Source: Sphingobacterium multivorum
GTDB taxonomy: Bacteria > Bacteroidota > Bacteroidia > Sphingobacteriales > Sphingobacteriaceae
Length of the DNA: 64,000 bases
Direction: 5' to 3'
Assembly (NCBI RefSeq): GCF_900457465.1
Contig: NZ_UAUU01000005.1
Location: 218,698 to 282,697, forward strand
Shown here: positions 10,113 to 18,772 of the stretch, in pieces
Layout of the letters: each line of letters starts with the position of its first letter
Numbering within the stretch: the stretch's first letter is position 1
The notes under the pieces: model-generated
The model's input: only the letters and a program-made list of their open reading frames with translations
The model's database searches: none
What the model was told of the DNA's origin: nothing
Position numbers and translations under genes: made by a program

Positions 10113-12696
10113 TTATTTATTTAGTTTTGTTTTGCTTATCAATTGGTATTGTCCAGGCAAAAGGCTCAATTTTGACTGACTGAGCCAGTTGAGCTCTTTT
10201 CCCGTAAAATTGTCCACCCACTGTCCCTGCAGTGCTTGTGGCAATGTAAATTCCACACTTTCTACTCCAAAATTGCCAAGTACCCCTATTTGTTGTCCAT
10301 CCTTTTCCAGCACGAAATATTTAACGGCATCTTTCATAGCCGATGTAACAATCGTCCCGTTTTGGAAAATGCTATTTTTGGTTTTGAAACGGGTGAGTTT
10401 CGCATAGGTCTCAAAGAGTTTTTTACGATCATCTTGCTGCAGATAACTCCATAATAATGGTTTTTCACCTGTCCGTCCATTTTCATCGATAGACACATCA
10501 TAGCCATATTCACCAAACTGCCAGATCATCTTAGGTCCAGGCGAAGTCAATAAAAATACCGCCGCTTGTTCCAAGCGTTTTAATGCTGTACCGAGATTCT
10601 TGATATTATAGTTACCGGATGAATTTCCATAATTGAGGCACTTGAACAAGAGTCTCTGTTCGTCGTGACTTTCCATATAGGACACAAAAGAAGGTTGCAC
10701 CATCCCATGATTTGAGGCAAACAAACGACCGAGATCCGAGCCATTATTGGCATTCCATCCCATCGCCGCTTCGTTGAAGACATGATTCATATTATTCCAG
10801 AGCAACATACCCGATTGCGCCAGCTCCATTTCTTCCTGATCACCGCCAAGATGCTCGAGAATGATATAACAAGAAGGATCTATACTCCGAATATGCTGCT
10901 GGTATTGCTTTAAGATCGCCACACGGGAAGCATCATAGGCATTCCAAGCGCTTAAATCACTTTCTGAAGTGCCTGAATTTTTCTGGGTAAAACCTTTAGA
11001 CAAGTCAAAGCGGAAGCCATCGATCTTGTATTCTTGCATCCAATAGGTCAAGACATCTTTAACAAAAGTCTGTGTATAACTACTTTCGTGGTTAAAGTCG
11101 AATCCAACATTAAACGGATGCTTGGCAACCGTATTGAACCAAGGACTATTGCCAGCGACGTTGCCCTGCTCCATATAAAGCTGTACAAGCGGCGACTGAC
11201 CAAATGCGTGATTAAAAACAACGTCCAAAATCACGGCAATACCATTTTCGTGACAGGCATCGACATAGGCTTTCAGGTCATTTTTCAAGCCGTAATATTT
11301 ATCCAATGCCCGGTGGAATGAAGGATTGTATCCCCAAGTCGAATTCCCTTCCGATTCCTGTACAGGCATTAGCTCAACGGCATTTACACCCAGCCTTTTT
11401 AAATAAGACAAAGAATCCTTGAGTGTAGTATATTGATGCTGTTTGACAAAATCGCGGACCAACAGTTCATAGATCACCAAATCACCTTGAGCAGGTCTAT
11501 TAAAAGCAGTTGTTTTCCAGGTATAAGCCTTTGTGGAAAGATCCAATACGCCGACAATACCATGCGCAGCTGCGGGATAAGCGGGTACAGCCGCTGCTGT
11601 AAGCCCAAGTGCAGCATCATTCTGCGGATCAAGAATCAGTTCAGCATAGGGATCAGCGATAGCCAATTGGCCATCCACCAAAAACTGATAAGTCTGTTTT
11701 TGGAGAAATCCAGATTCGATACCGTTACCCACCAGGTTTTGCCATCTGGAGTCTGGCTCATCGCATAGGCTGGTAATGCTTTATAGTTGTTAAAACCACC
11801 TAACAGATATACACTTTTTTTCAGTGGTGCTGTGAGCGCAAAACTGACCTCCCCTTTTTCCCTGTTTATGGTTGTTCCGTTTGGATTGATACCTATCGGA
11901 GGGCAGCAATGGTAGCTTTTGATTCTACAAATAGCTCCACTTTACTGGAATATACCTTGCCATCAGCTTCCAAGCGGGCTTCGAGCTCATGAAGGCCGTT
12001 GCTTTGTAGACTAACAGATTTTTCTAAAGACAGTGCAGCAGAAGATTCAGCCAGCAATATACCATTGTCCCAGACACTGATTTTTCCGGACTGCGTTGCC
12101 TGTAATTTTAGCTTCAGGTTATCGCCAACGGTGTACATCTGCTCAGTGGTCATTGGATCTGTGGGTTGCAGCGTAGGCGACACAAAACGAATTGCTTGCA
12201 TGTTACTCGCCACGAAAGGCAGAAATAAATCTGAATTATTTTTATTTCGTTGGACGAGCGATCCATCACCATTGCGCACTAAAAGTGCCAACTGACCAAA
12301 TTCCAAAGCATTTGACAGATTAAAGAATGTGGAAGGCGTAAATGTAAATGTATATAAACCAGCAGAAACAAATTTAAGTTTATAAGCGTTGTCATTCTTT
12401 GACCAGTCTGTCGCTACATGCTGCCAGCTCCCCTCATGGACAGGAATCAACCCCGCGTGTAGATACAGGTCGGCGGTGCTACCTTTTAACGCTGCATTTC
12501 CTTTCGAAAGATCAAATTGCAAGGTGATTTCCTTATCCCAAAAGATAAATGGAGCAGAAAGATTCACCAAACCAGTCCCCTGCTGTTCAATAACAGGTGG
12601 TTGCTCGATATCCACGATATCTTTCTTATTTGCACATGATGATAATAGGACAATCACCCAGAGATACCCTATTAAACGAGAGATATGCTTCCCCAT
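10113..12696 (-). CDS. GH13 alpha-amylase-family lipoprotein, frame broken twice
   Basis: Likely surface amylase or pullulanase, filling the SusG role of cutting starch before import. The ATG at 12696 gives a lipoprotein signal (VIVLLSSC then ANKKD). About 250 residues of E-set/sandwich domains precede a starch-binding-type module (VYLLGGFNNY) and the catalytic barrel. GH13 regions are VILDVVFNH, GFRFDLSKG, IILEHLGG and YMESHDEQR. Read as one protein of about 860 residues, the frame breaks near 11893, where one C seems missing from CTCCGATAGG (ALR-stop becomes ALPIGINPNG), and again near 11715 (GKTWWVTVSNL joins QKQTYQFLVDG). Both sides continue the same fold, so I infer sequencing indels; two separate genes is the less likely reading. 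It is the first gene after the LacI operators. Confidence 0.85.
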
Positions 12697-12725
12697 CGAT
12701 AATTAGCTTTACTTGGAATCTGAAA

Positions 12726-12741
12726 TTGGGAACGTTCCCGA
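12726..12741. promoter_or_regulatory. LacI-type operator, promoter-proximal copy
   Basis: The 16-bp dyad TTGGGAACGTTCCCGA lies 30 bp before the start codon of the GH13 lipoprotein gene. It has the even-length, CG-centred symmetry usual for LacI-family operators. The nearest regulator gene is the LacI family member just upstream. That this is its binding site is inferred. Confidence 0.75.
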
Positions 12742-12825
12742 AATCAAGGTAAAAAGAAATCGCCTGTTGCGATTTGCTGGATTTCCCTATCCAATATTTT
12801 ATACAAATTGATTATTTAAATACTC

Positions 12826-12841
12826 TCGGGAATGTTCCCGA
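12826..12841. promoter_or_regulatory. LacI-type operator, distal copy
   Basis: TCGGGAATGTTCCCGA, the same motif as at 12726 (14 of 16 positions identical), lies exactly 100 bp farther from the GH13 start and 50 bp beyond the end of the LacI gene. A pair spaced like this would allow one tetrameric or two dimeric repressors to act on the promoter between them. No clear Bacteroidota -33/-7 promoter could be fixed. Confidence 0.7.
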
Positions 12842-12891
12842 AAGTAATCAAAGCTAAATAATGGGATTACAAAAAACAAATATTTTTTTTC

Positions 12892-13902
12892 TTATTTGAG
12901 GCTGGATTTTTGAAAAATAAGCTGGGAATCAAGGTAAACCGAATTAGCAAACTTATCATTTGTTGGATCATCCATTTTATCTAACAGGTATTTTGTTACC
13001 AATTGGCCCATTTCGTAGGCAGGTTGTTTCACTACGCTCAGTGCTGGGTCGATCAGATCGGCGATATCCAAACAAGAAAAACAAATGATTTTGAGGTCTT
13101 CAGGAATACGAATTGCGAGCTGCTTGGCGACCCGTATACTCGAAATAGCGAGACGTTCTACTGAAGCAAAAATGGCATCGGGTTTTTCCTTTTCGATCAA
13201 GCTGGCGATATCTTTCATATTCTGATCGGCATCATTGACGGTATCCAAAATAAGCTCGGGCCTAATCGGTATTCCCGCCTCCCGCAAAGCTTTTTCATAC
13301 CCGTCTTTACGCACCTTACCAATCGAAACATGAGGATTGATGGCGAGGTAAGCAATCCGTTTACAGGCATTATCAATCAAGTGCTTCGTAGCCTGGTAAG
13401 CCGAATCAAAGTCATTCCCCGTAATATATCCCCCCTTCCAATCGTCGTATGCACGGTCAAAGAACATGACCGGTATTCCCCTTTCCGCCAACAGCTGCAA
13501 ATGCGAATGGTCTTTTCCCTCACCGGAAGCCGAAATGATCACGCCATCCACTCGTCCATTAGCCAGCGAGCGCACGATGGAAGCTTCATTTTGTACCTGA
13601 TGATCCGTCACGTAAATCAAGGTATGATAGCCCTTAGAGCGTGCCACTGCCTCGATTCCTTTGATGGCCTGCGAGAAAAATTTATTACCAAATTCGGGAA
13701 TAATAATCGCAATCGTCAGACTTTTATTCGCTTTGAGACTACTCGCATAGACATTCGGCGAAAAACCGATTTCTTCGGCCATGGCCAAAATACGGGCTTT
13801 TGTCGCCGGATTAATATCCTCGTTATCCCGAAATGCACGGGAAACGGTCGATTTTGACAAGCCGAGTTTTTTGGCCAGATCTACTATTGTTAATTGCGAC
13901 AT
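12892..13902 (-). CDS. LacI-family transcriptional regulator
   Basis: Sugar-responsive DNA-binding regulator, probably of the maltodextrin genes that follow on the same strand. From the ATG at 13902 the protein is 336 residues. The helix-turn-helix (about 3-50) reads LTIVDLAKKLGLSKSTVSRA, followed by the hinge helix (NVYASSLKANKS) and a periplasmic-binding-protein-like effector domain (about 60-330). An upstream in-frame ATG at 13977 would add 25 residues (MLFWIDNCFI...) that do not belong to the family, so the internal start is preferred. No frame break. Its effector is unknown; maltose or a maltodextrin is an inference from context. Confidence 0.92.
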   Translation of the reverse strand: MSQLTIVDLAKKLGLSKSTVSRAFRDNEDINPATKARILAMAEEIGFSPNVYASSLKANKSLTIAIIIPEFGNKFFSQAIKGIEAVARSKGYHTLIYVTDHQVQNEASIVRSLANGRVDGVIISASGEGKDHSHLQLLAERGIPVMFFDRAYDDWKGGYITGNDFDSAYQATKHLIDNACKRIAYLAINPHVSIGKVRKDGYEKALREAGIPIRPELILDTVNDADQNMKDIASLIEKEKPDAIFASVERLAISSIRVAKQLAIRIPEDLKIICFSCLDIADLIDPALSVVKQPAYEMGQLVTKYLLDKMDDPTNDKFANSVYLDSQLIFQKSSLK

Positions 13903-14161
13903 ATCAAGATTCCCTTTGCTGTTCGAATGTAATAATTGTTGGATACAAATAAAGCAATTATCTATCCAGAATAGCAAATTTTCTTTTTGTTCCCTTTGTT
14001 TTAAATCAGCGGGCCATGTTTTTTTTATCTCCAGATAAGAAAAGCGATTTAGTGATCAAATCGTGTAAATGATCATTCCAATATGCTTGCTTTCATCAGC
14101 TTTCCGTTAGCATAAAAAGTTGTTTTACATGGCCTTTTGTGTCTATAGCGCTAATACTGTC

Positions 14162-14320
14162 TTCGTATTGTGTTCGTATCACCTTCGGCTGTGGAGAATC
14201 TTGCTACGACTATTGATCGAAAGTTGACCAGATAATTCCTGTTCAGAGTCTGGACAATATCTGTTCAGCACCTGTACAATATCTGCATCCCATCCGAATA
14301 AGGTACGAAGCAGGTACGAA
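14162..14320. repeat. Mirror arrangement of paired TTCGTA / TACGAA words
   Basis: TTCGTA occurs at 14162-14167 and again 11 bp later at 14173-14178. On the right, GGTACGAA occurs at 14302-14309 and again 11 bp later at 14313-14320, in inverted orientation to the left pair. The two pairs flank about 120 bp. The 11-bp period is one helical turn. It may be a regulatory array, a small mobile-element end pair or a structured RNA; the sequence does not decide. Confidence 0.45.
14239..14282. repeat. 22-bp tandem direct repeat, two copies
   Basis: Copy 1 (14239-14260) and copy 2 (14261-14282) match at 18 of 22 positions; both begin CTGTTCAG and end ACAATAT. A third partial start (CTGCATC) follows directly. 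The repeat lies inside the TTCGTA/TACGAA mirror region. Confidence 0.6.
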
Positions 14321-14430
14321 TCTTTCCTCCCTATTTATTAAAAAATTGTGAAAAGGTGCTTAGCAGATGTTACCGCCCAAGACAGGGTAATACAAGTCTA
14401 CATTGTTGTAGAAATATTGATCTATAAACA

Positions 14431-14462
14431 AAACAGGCTTAGCAAATATGCTAAGCCTGTTT
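14431..14462 (-). terminator. Rho-independent terminator of the fucose/uronate operon
   Basis: Perfect 14-bp stem AAACAGGCTTAGCA (14431-14444) with TGCTAAGCCTGTTT (14449-14462) and a 4-base loop. It lies 26 bp beyond the stop of the Gfo/Idh/MocA gene. T-rich sequence follows on the minus strand (TTTTGTTT), and also on the plus strand, so it may act in both directions. Confidence 0.9.
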
Positions 14463-14488
14463 TTATCATTAGTCGACCATTTTCTTGA

Positions 14489-15772
14489 TTAGAACTTTCT
14501 AAAATCCCATTCTCCGCGATAAGGGCGGCTACGCATGAGGTTAGCATAATCATTGTCGAACTGTTCCTTTTGTGGATTCCATTTTAAATCCTTTTGAAGT
14601 TCATACGCTATGTTGATGGCATTGCAAACAGAGCTCGTCCGATGGCCTATTTCAACATCACAGATCGGCTTACTTCTTTTTTTGATCGCGTCTACCCAAT
14701 CCTGATAGTGATTATCACTGTAATACAGGCGACGATCTGTGGAGCTCAATTTAAGATTGGCCAAATTCTCGGGATTCGAACGGATAAATTCGCGGCTTAC
14801 TTCAATCTTACCTTTTTCACCAATAAATTGAATCGCGTTATGTACGCCCCATTGCACATGGTTTACCCGAACTCCATTGGCATAGTTAAAGGAAAGCCCG
14901 CTATTGCTATTTGCTGCTTTAGGTGGATTGAATTGCACCGGGCCAGATTCGTCCATGCCCAACGCCCATTGCACAATATCAAACATATGTGCTCCCCAAT
15001 CGGTAATATAACCACCGCCGAAATCACGGTAACCACGCCACCAAGCCCATTTATCATCCTCAAGCGGTGGGCTTAAAATCGGGTTATAACCGCGGTAAGG
15101 TGAAGGTCCTACCCACATATCCCAATCCAAATAATCCGGTGCTGGCATAGCTGGTAGGTCGCATTGTTTGACCGGTTCGCCCACAGACACATTAATTTCT
15201 TTTATTTTGCCGATATAGCCATTGAGCACCAGTTCTGCGGCTTGTCTAAAATTATAGGAAGAACGCTGCATGCTACCTGTCTGAAAGACACGTTTATATT
15301 TGCGGGTTGCATCGACCATTGCTCTCCCCTCGGCAATGGTAAGCGCCAGGGGTTTCTCACAATAAATATCTTTGCCGGCTTTAGCTGCATCAACAGCAAC
15401 CTGTGCATGCCAGTGATCTGGTGTTGCAATAACAACAGCATCAATATCTTTCCGATCCAATAGTTCGCGATAATGGTGATAGGCCTTGATCTCAGTCTGT
15501 GCTTTTGACAATTCCGTTTGCTTTTTCCCTGTCGCAGCAATAAATGCGGCCAACTTCTTACGGTCCACATCGCAGGCCGCCAGACTTGCGATTTCCTTGC
15601 AGCGATTGAGACCGTTCATCAAAGTATAGGATTGTTTTCCGACACCGATAAATCCAAGATTGATACGATCACTTGGTGCAAGAAATCCATTTCCGCCTAA
15701 CACAACGCGCGGGACAATTGTGAAAGCCAAAGAGGATACAATCCCCTTGGCTATAAATTCTCTTCTTTTCAT
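14489..15772 (-). CDS. Gfo/Idh/MocA-family oxidoreductase with Tat signal
   Basis: NAD(P)-dependent dehydrogenase fold protein of 427 residues. The N-terminus MKRREFIAKG followed by a hydrophobic stretch is a twin-arginine signal, so it is exported already folded with its cofactor. The Rossmann motif is INLGFIGVGKQS (about 38-49), and EKPLALT and DHWHAQVA are the conserved family motifs. The C-terminal domain contains WAWWRGYRDFGGGYITDWGAH. Exported members include the NAD-dependent GH109 alpha-N-acetylgalactosaminidases, so a glycosidase role is possible but not shown. It is the last gene of the operon, 109 bp after a GH29 fucosidase and just before a strong terminator. Confidence 0.85.
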   Translation of the reverse strand: MKRREFIAKGIVSSLAFTIVPRVVLGGNGFLAPSDRINLGFIGVGKQSYTLMNGLNRCKEIASLAACDVDRKKLAAFIAATGKKQTELSKAQTEIKAYHHYRELLDRKDIDAVVIATPDHWHAQVAVDAAKAGKDIYCEKPLALTIAEGRAMVDATRKYKRVFQTGSMQRSSYNFRQAAELVLNGYIGKIKEINVSVGEPVKQCDLPAMPAPDYLDWDMWVGPSPYRGYNPILSPPLEDDKWAWWRGYRDFGGGYITDWGAHMFDIVQWALGMDESGPVQFNPPKAANSNSGLSFNYANGVRVNHVQWGVHNAIQFIGEKGKIEVSREFIRSNPENLANLKLSSTDRRLYYSDNHYQDWVDAIKKRSKPICDVEIGHRTSSVCNAINIAYELQKDLKWNPQKEQFDNDYANLMRSRPYRGEWDFRKF

Positions 15773-15881
15773 TTTTTACTGATAGTTTATTTTTCTGCTC
15801 GTCTTTATAGACACTTATTCGGTCCTCGGCGGCAAAATGGTTTATGTATGGATGATTTGTCTAGGCTTTCTCAAAAATAGT

Positions 15882-17721
15882 TTATTCTTGAACCGGAACC
15901 AGTGTAATTGACGCAATCTCAGGTAATGCATCGCCATCAATTGCCGTAGCCTGCAGCAGCACTTTTATACTTGGCTCTCCGATCACTTGCTGTGATACTT
16001 CTATTGTTCCCATGACCGCTTCCTTAAATGCAGTTCCATTTTCATTTATAAAGGCGAAAGGAATCTTTTGTCCAAGAGCGGTTAGCAAAATTTTGCCCTG
16101 ATGTTTAGGATTAGGTAGATAATTGATGAGTACTCGGTATTTACCCGGTTTCTGAATTTTAATATCCCAAATTACTTGATCGGCAAGATCCTTCCATTGA
16201 CCTATGGCATTCGGGCGATTTGGATCATGGGTATGTGCGCCAATAATTTTCAGTCCCTTTCCTTCCTGCAGTTTTGCATTATTTGCGTTCATCACGATGC
16301 GACCATCCGCCTGTGTTTGTGTTAGGCTTTCCTCAACAATTGGTTTTCCTTGGATCTCCACCACGATAACCTTAGGTCCTTTGTTGTTGTCAAAGACATC
16401 AACAGGAATTGCTGGTCTACCATTTTCCAGCGTAGATTTTAACTTCATTTTCGGTGAAGCCAGGGCATAGACAGCCGTCACTTTATTTTTGATTGGTAGA
16501 TTTATTTTCCCATCAGCTGGACGGTCAAAAACATGCAGATAGAGCTTCCCATTTTTTTGCGTACAATAACCCCAATCCAACGCTTGGAAAGGGCTCGCCG
16601 TAGTCCCGTAAATAGCTTCGCTATTGATCTTCATCCAGTCCCCGATCTGCTCCATAATACGCACCGCAGGTTCAGGAATGCCGCCATCACCATCGGGTCC
16701 AACATTTAACAGGAAATTGCCGCCCTTACTTACTGTTTCCACAAATAATTGCATGATCTTGGGGAAGCTTTTCCAATTTTGATCATGGGCGCTATAACCG
16801 TAACTTTCATTCATGGTATGGCTTACCTCCCAATACATACCAGGCAAGCCTGTTGGTGGAATATATTTTTCAGGCGTTCCAATATCACCGTTTTTATTTT
16901 CGAGTCCATTCCAAAATCGATTATTGATAATAATGTTGGGTTGCCATTTGATCAGGTCTGTTAAAATATGTTTGGTTCCCCAGGCTTCACCCTCCTGCTG
17001 TTTGCTACTGAAATCGGGCCACAGCATATCCAATCGCCCGTAATTTTGGGCAAGTTCCTTAATTTGGCCGTAGAGATAGGCCTTATACCGTTCATGCTCA
17101 GGTTGATGATTATCAATATTCGGGTTTAACTGAAAAGCCTCATAGGAATCGGGATGCTGCCAATCCAGCAGCGAATAATAGGCGCCTACTTTCATTCCCT
17201 CCTGGCGGAAAGCTTCCATAATTTCGCGGTAAAGATCTCTCCCTTTTGGCGATAAATTTGCCGTACCTGTTACATCGTTTTTAACTGCGTAAGGCTGTTG
17301 GCTATTGAATAAGCTAAAGCCTTCGTGGTGTCGGGAGGTCAGCACCATATACTTCATTCCCGTTTTTTTTTGCAAGGTGAGCCCAGGATTTTGGATCGAA
17401 AGAACGCAATGTAAATTTTGGTTTCAGCACTTCAGCATACTGCTTACTGGGAATTTTCCCCCAAGTTTGTATCCATTCTGCATAATGCTGTGGGTATTTT
17501 TTTCCTTCAAAAGAACCTCCCGCTGCACTATACAATCCCCAATGGATAAATAACCCAAAACGAGCTTCTTTAAACCATTCCATGCGTTTATCTTGTGTCT
17601 CCTGCCAGCCAGCTACGCCTTCATAGGGTAATGATTTGGTCTGTGAATTAGCAACATCGGTCATGCATAGCAACATTCCCACTGCTGCTGCACACTTCCA
17701 CTTTAAAAAATTGATTTTCAT
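15882..17721 (-). CDS. GH29 alpha-L-fucosidase, frameshifted at an A9 run
   Basis: Retaining exo-fucosidase, periplasmic by its signal peptide (ends near NSQ). Start ATG 17721. The GH29 N-terminal barrel shows RFGLFIHWGLYS, then MKYMVLTSRHHEGF, then LDMLWPDFSS; the Asp of LWPD is the expected nucleophile. A beta-sandwich and an extra C-terminal domain (after about 480) complete about 613 residues. The frame breaks at the T9/A9 run 17363-17371: with eight A the protein reads LAKKTGMKYMVL without interruption. This could be a sequencing error or a polymerase-slippage site. It follows the SGNH gene by 56 bp in the same operon. Substrate fucose linkage is unknown. Confidence 0.88.
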
Positions 17722-17777
17722 CGTAATATAGTTTTATACATAAAAGTTCATGGATTAGAATCATTAAACAGTGGGCA

Positions 17778-18764
17778 TCAGAAACCCAAGTTGTTTATTT
17801 CCTCCTGCATGGTATCATAAGTCTTTCGCGCATCCTCCAATGGAATTCCTTTTGATAGTCCGGGTCGTTTATGGCCTGTAAAAGTCAACCATGTGTCTTT
17901 CATGATCGTCTGTCTTTTCAAAACAAGGGTATATAACTGGCGAAGTTTTGGTTTATCGCGCAAATTATCATCCCATGTGCTTTCGATCGGGAAATTAGGC
18001 ATCAGGTGTTTAACAATTTCCCTTGCTATGAGCCAGTGGCCCAACTCGCCAGGATGAACACCATCTGCCGCTAGCCTAAACTGAGGATCTTTCTTGATGC
18101 CGGTCTCCAAATATCGACGCATGGTGAAATGGAGGTCAATGATTTCCCAGGATTGCTTTTTGGCATAGCTGATAAGCCATTGGGCATAGCGATCCAATAC
18201 GGTATTATACCCATTGAGCCGAAGCTGTGGATCATCATGCACCGGTGGAGTCATCCATATGATACGTTTGACACCTTGATCTGCAAGTCGTTTTTGCAGG
18301 TGTATAATTCCGTTTTTATAGGCTTCAAAACGAGCCGAATCAAATGGTAGGTAAATACCGTCATTCATGCCATAACAGACGAAGACAACCTCAGGATTGA
18401 TTTTATCGAGTACATTATCCAAACGGTCAAATACACAAGGTCGCGGAAACTTTCCATCGGCGTGATTCGGCTCACTAAGTCCAGATACGGTCTCACTTGG
18501 TAGCCCTGAGTTAATAAACTGGGGTTTCTTTTTCGGATGACTGCTCAGGAACAAACTTTCGGTCATGGCGACATATTGCCCGGCATAGGTAATGCTATTT
18601 CCCAGAAAAAGAATTTTCTGTCCTTCCTTCCAGGCAAACTGATTTACCTGTTTTTGCCCAACAGCTTGTATATACCATAAACTTAAGCAGAAGAGCAGCG
18701 ACAAAGCACGCATTTTTTTTGTAGTTAATAATTGATTCAACATCGTTATAATTGATACAGTCAA
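17778..18764 (-). CDS. SGNH-fold esterase/hydrolase
   Basis: GDSL/SGNH hydrolase of up to 328 residues, probably a periplasmic carbohydrate esterase removing acetyl groups. The conserved blocks are visible: LGNSITY with the nucleophile Ser (about 57), the Gly block SGLPSETVSG, GMNDG with the Asn (about 134), and DGVHPGELGH with the Asp-x-x-His pair. The first ATG (18764) is 8 bp from the stop of the upstream enzyme. The ATG 17 codons later (MRALSLLFCL) gives a cleaner signal peptide ending at AVGQ and may be the true start. Its position between two fucosidase genes suggests the glycan is O-acetylated; that is inferred. Confidence 0.85.
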   Translation of the reverse strand: MTVSIITMLNQLLTTKKMRALSLLFCLSLWYIQAVGQKQVNQFAWKEGQKILFLGNSITYAGQYVAMTESLFLSSHPKKKPQFINSGLPSETVSGLSEPNHADGKFPRPCVFDRLDNVLDKINPEVVFVCYGMNDGIYLPFDSARFEAYKNGIIHLQKRLADQGVKRIIWMTPPVHDDPQLRLNGYNTVLDRYAQWLISYAKKQSWEIIDLHFTMRRYLETGIKKDPQFRLAADGVHPGELGHWLIAREIVKHLMPNFPIESTWDDNLRDKPKLRQLYTLVLKRQTIMKDTWLTFTGHKRPGLSKGIPLEDARKTYDTMQEEINNLGF

Positions 18765-18772
18765 TATTCGAA

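Larger units (their letters stand above)
13903..14430. other. Long intergenic region with short repeat arrays
   Basis: About 530 bp between the LacI start and the terminator of the fucose/uronate operon, with no credible reading frame. The LacI promoter must lie in the left part. The middle (14162-14320) is not random: it holds pairs of TTCGTA and TACGAA in mirror arrangement and a 22-bp tandem repeat, listed separately. Nothing was recognised in 14323-14430. Confidence 0.6.

Noticed and set aside
10113..11732. GH13 as a separate gene from the lipoprotein at 11893-12696
   Set aside because: The open frame starts at a GTG inside a conserved binding module. Single-base corrections join both parts into one protein with a single signal.
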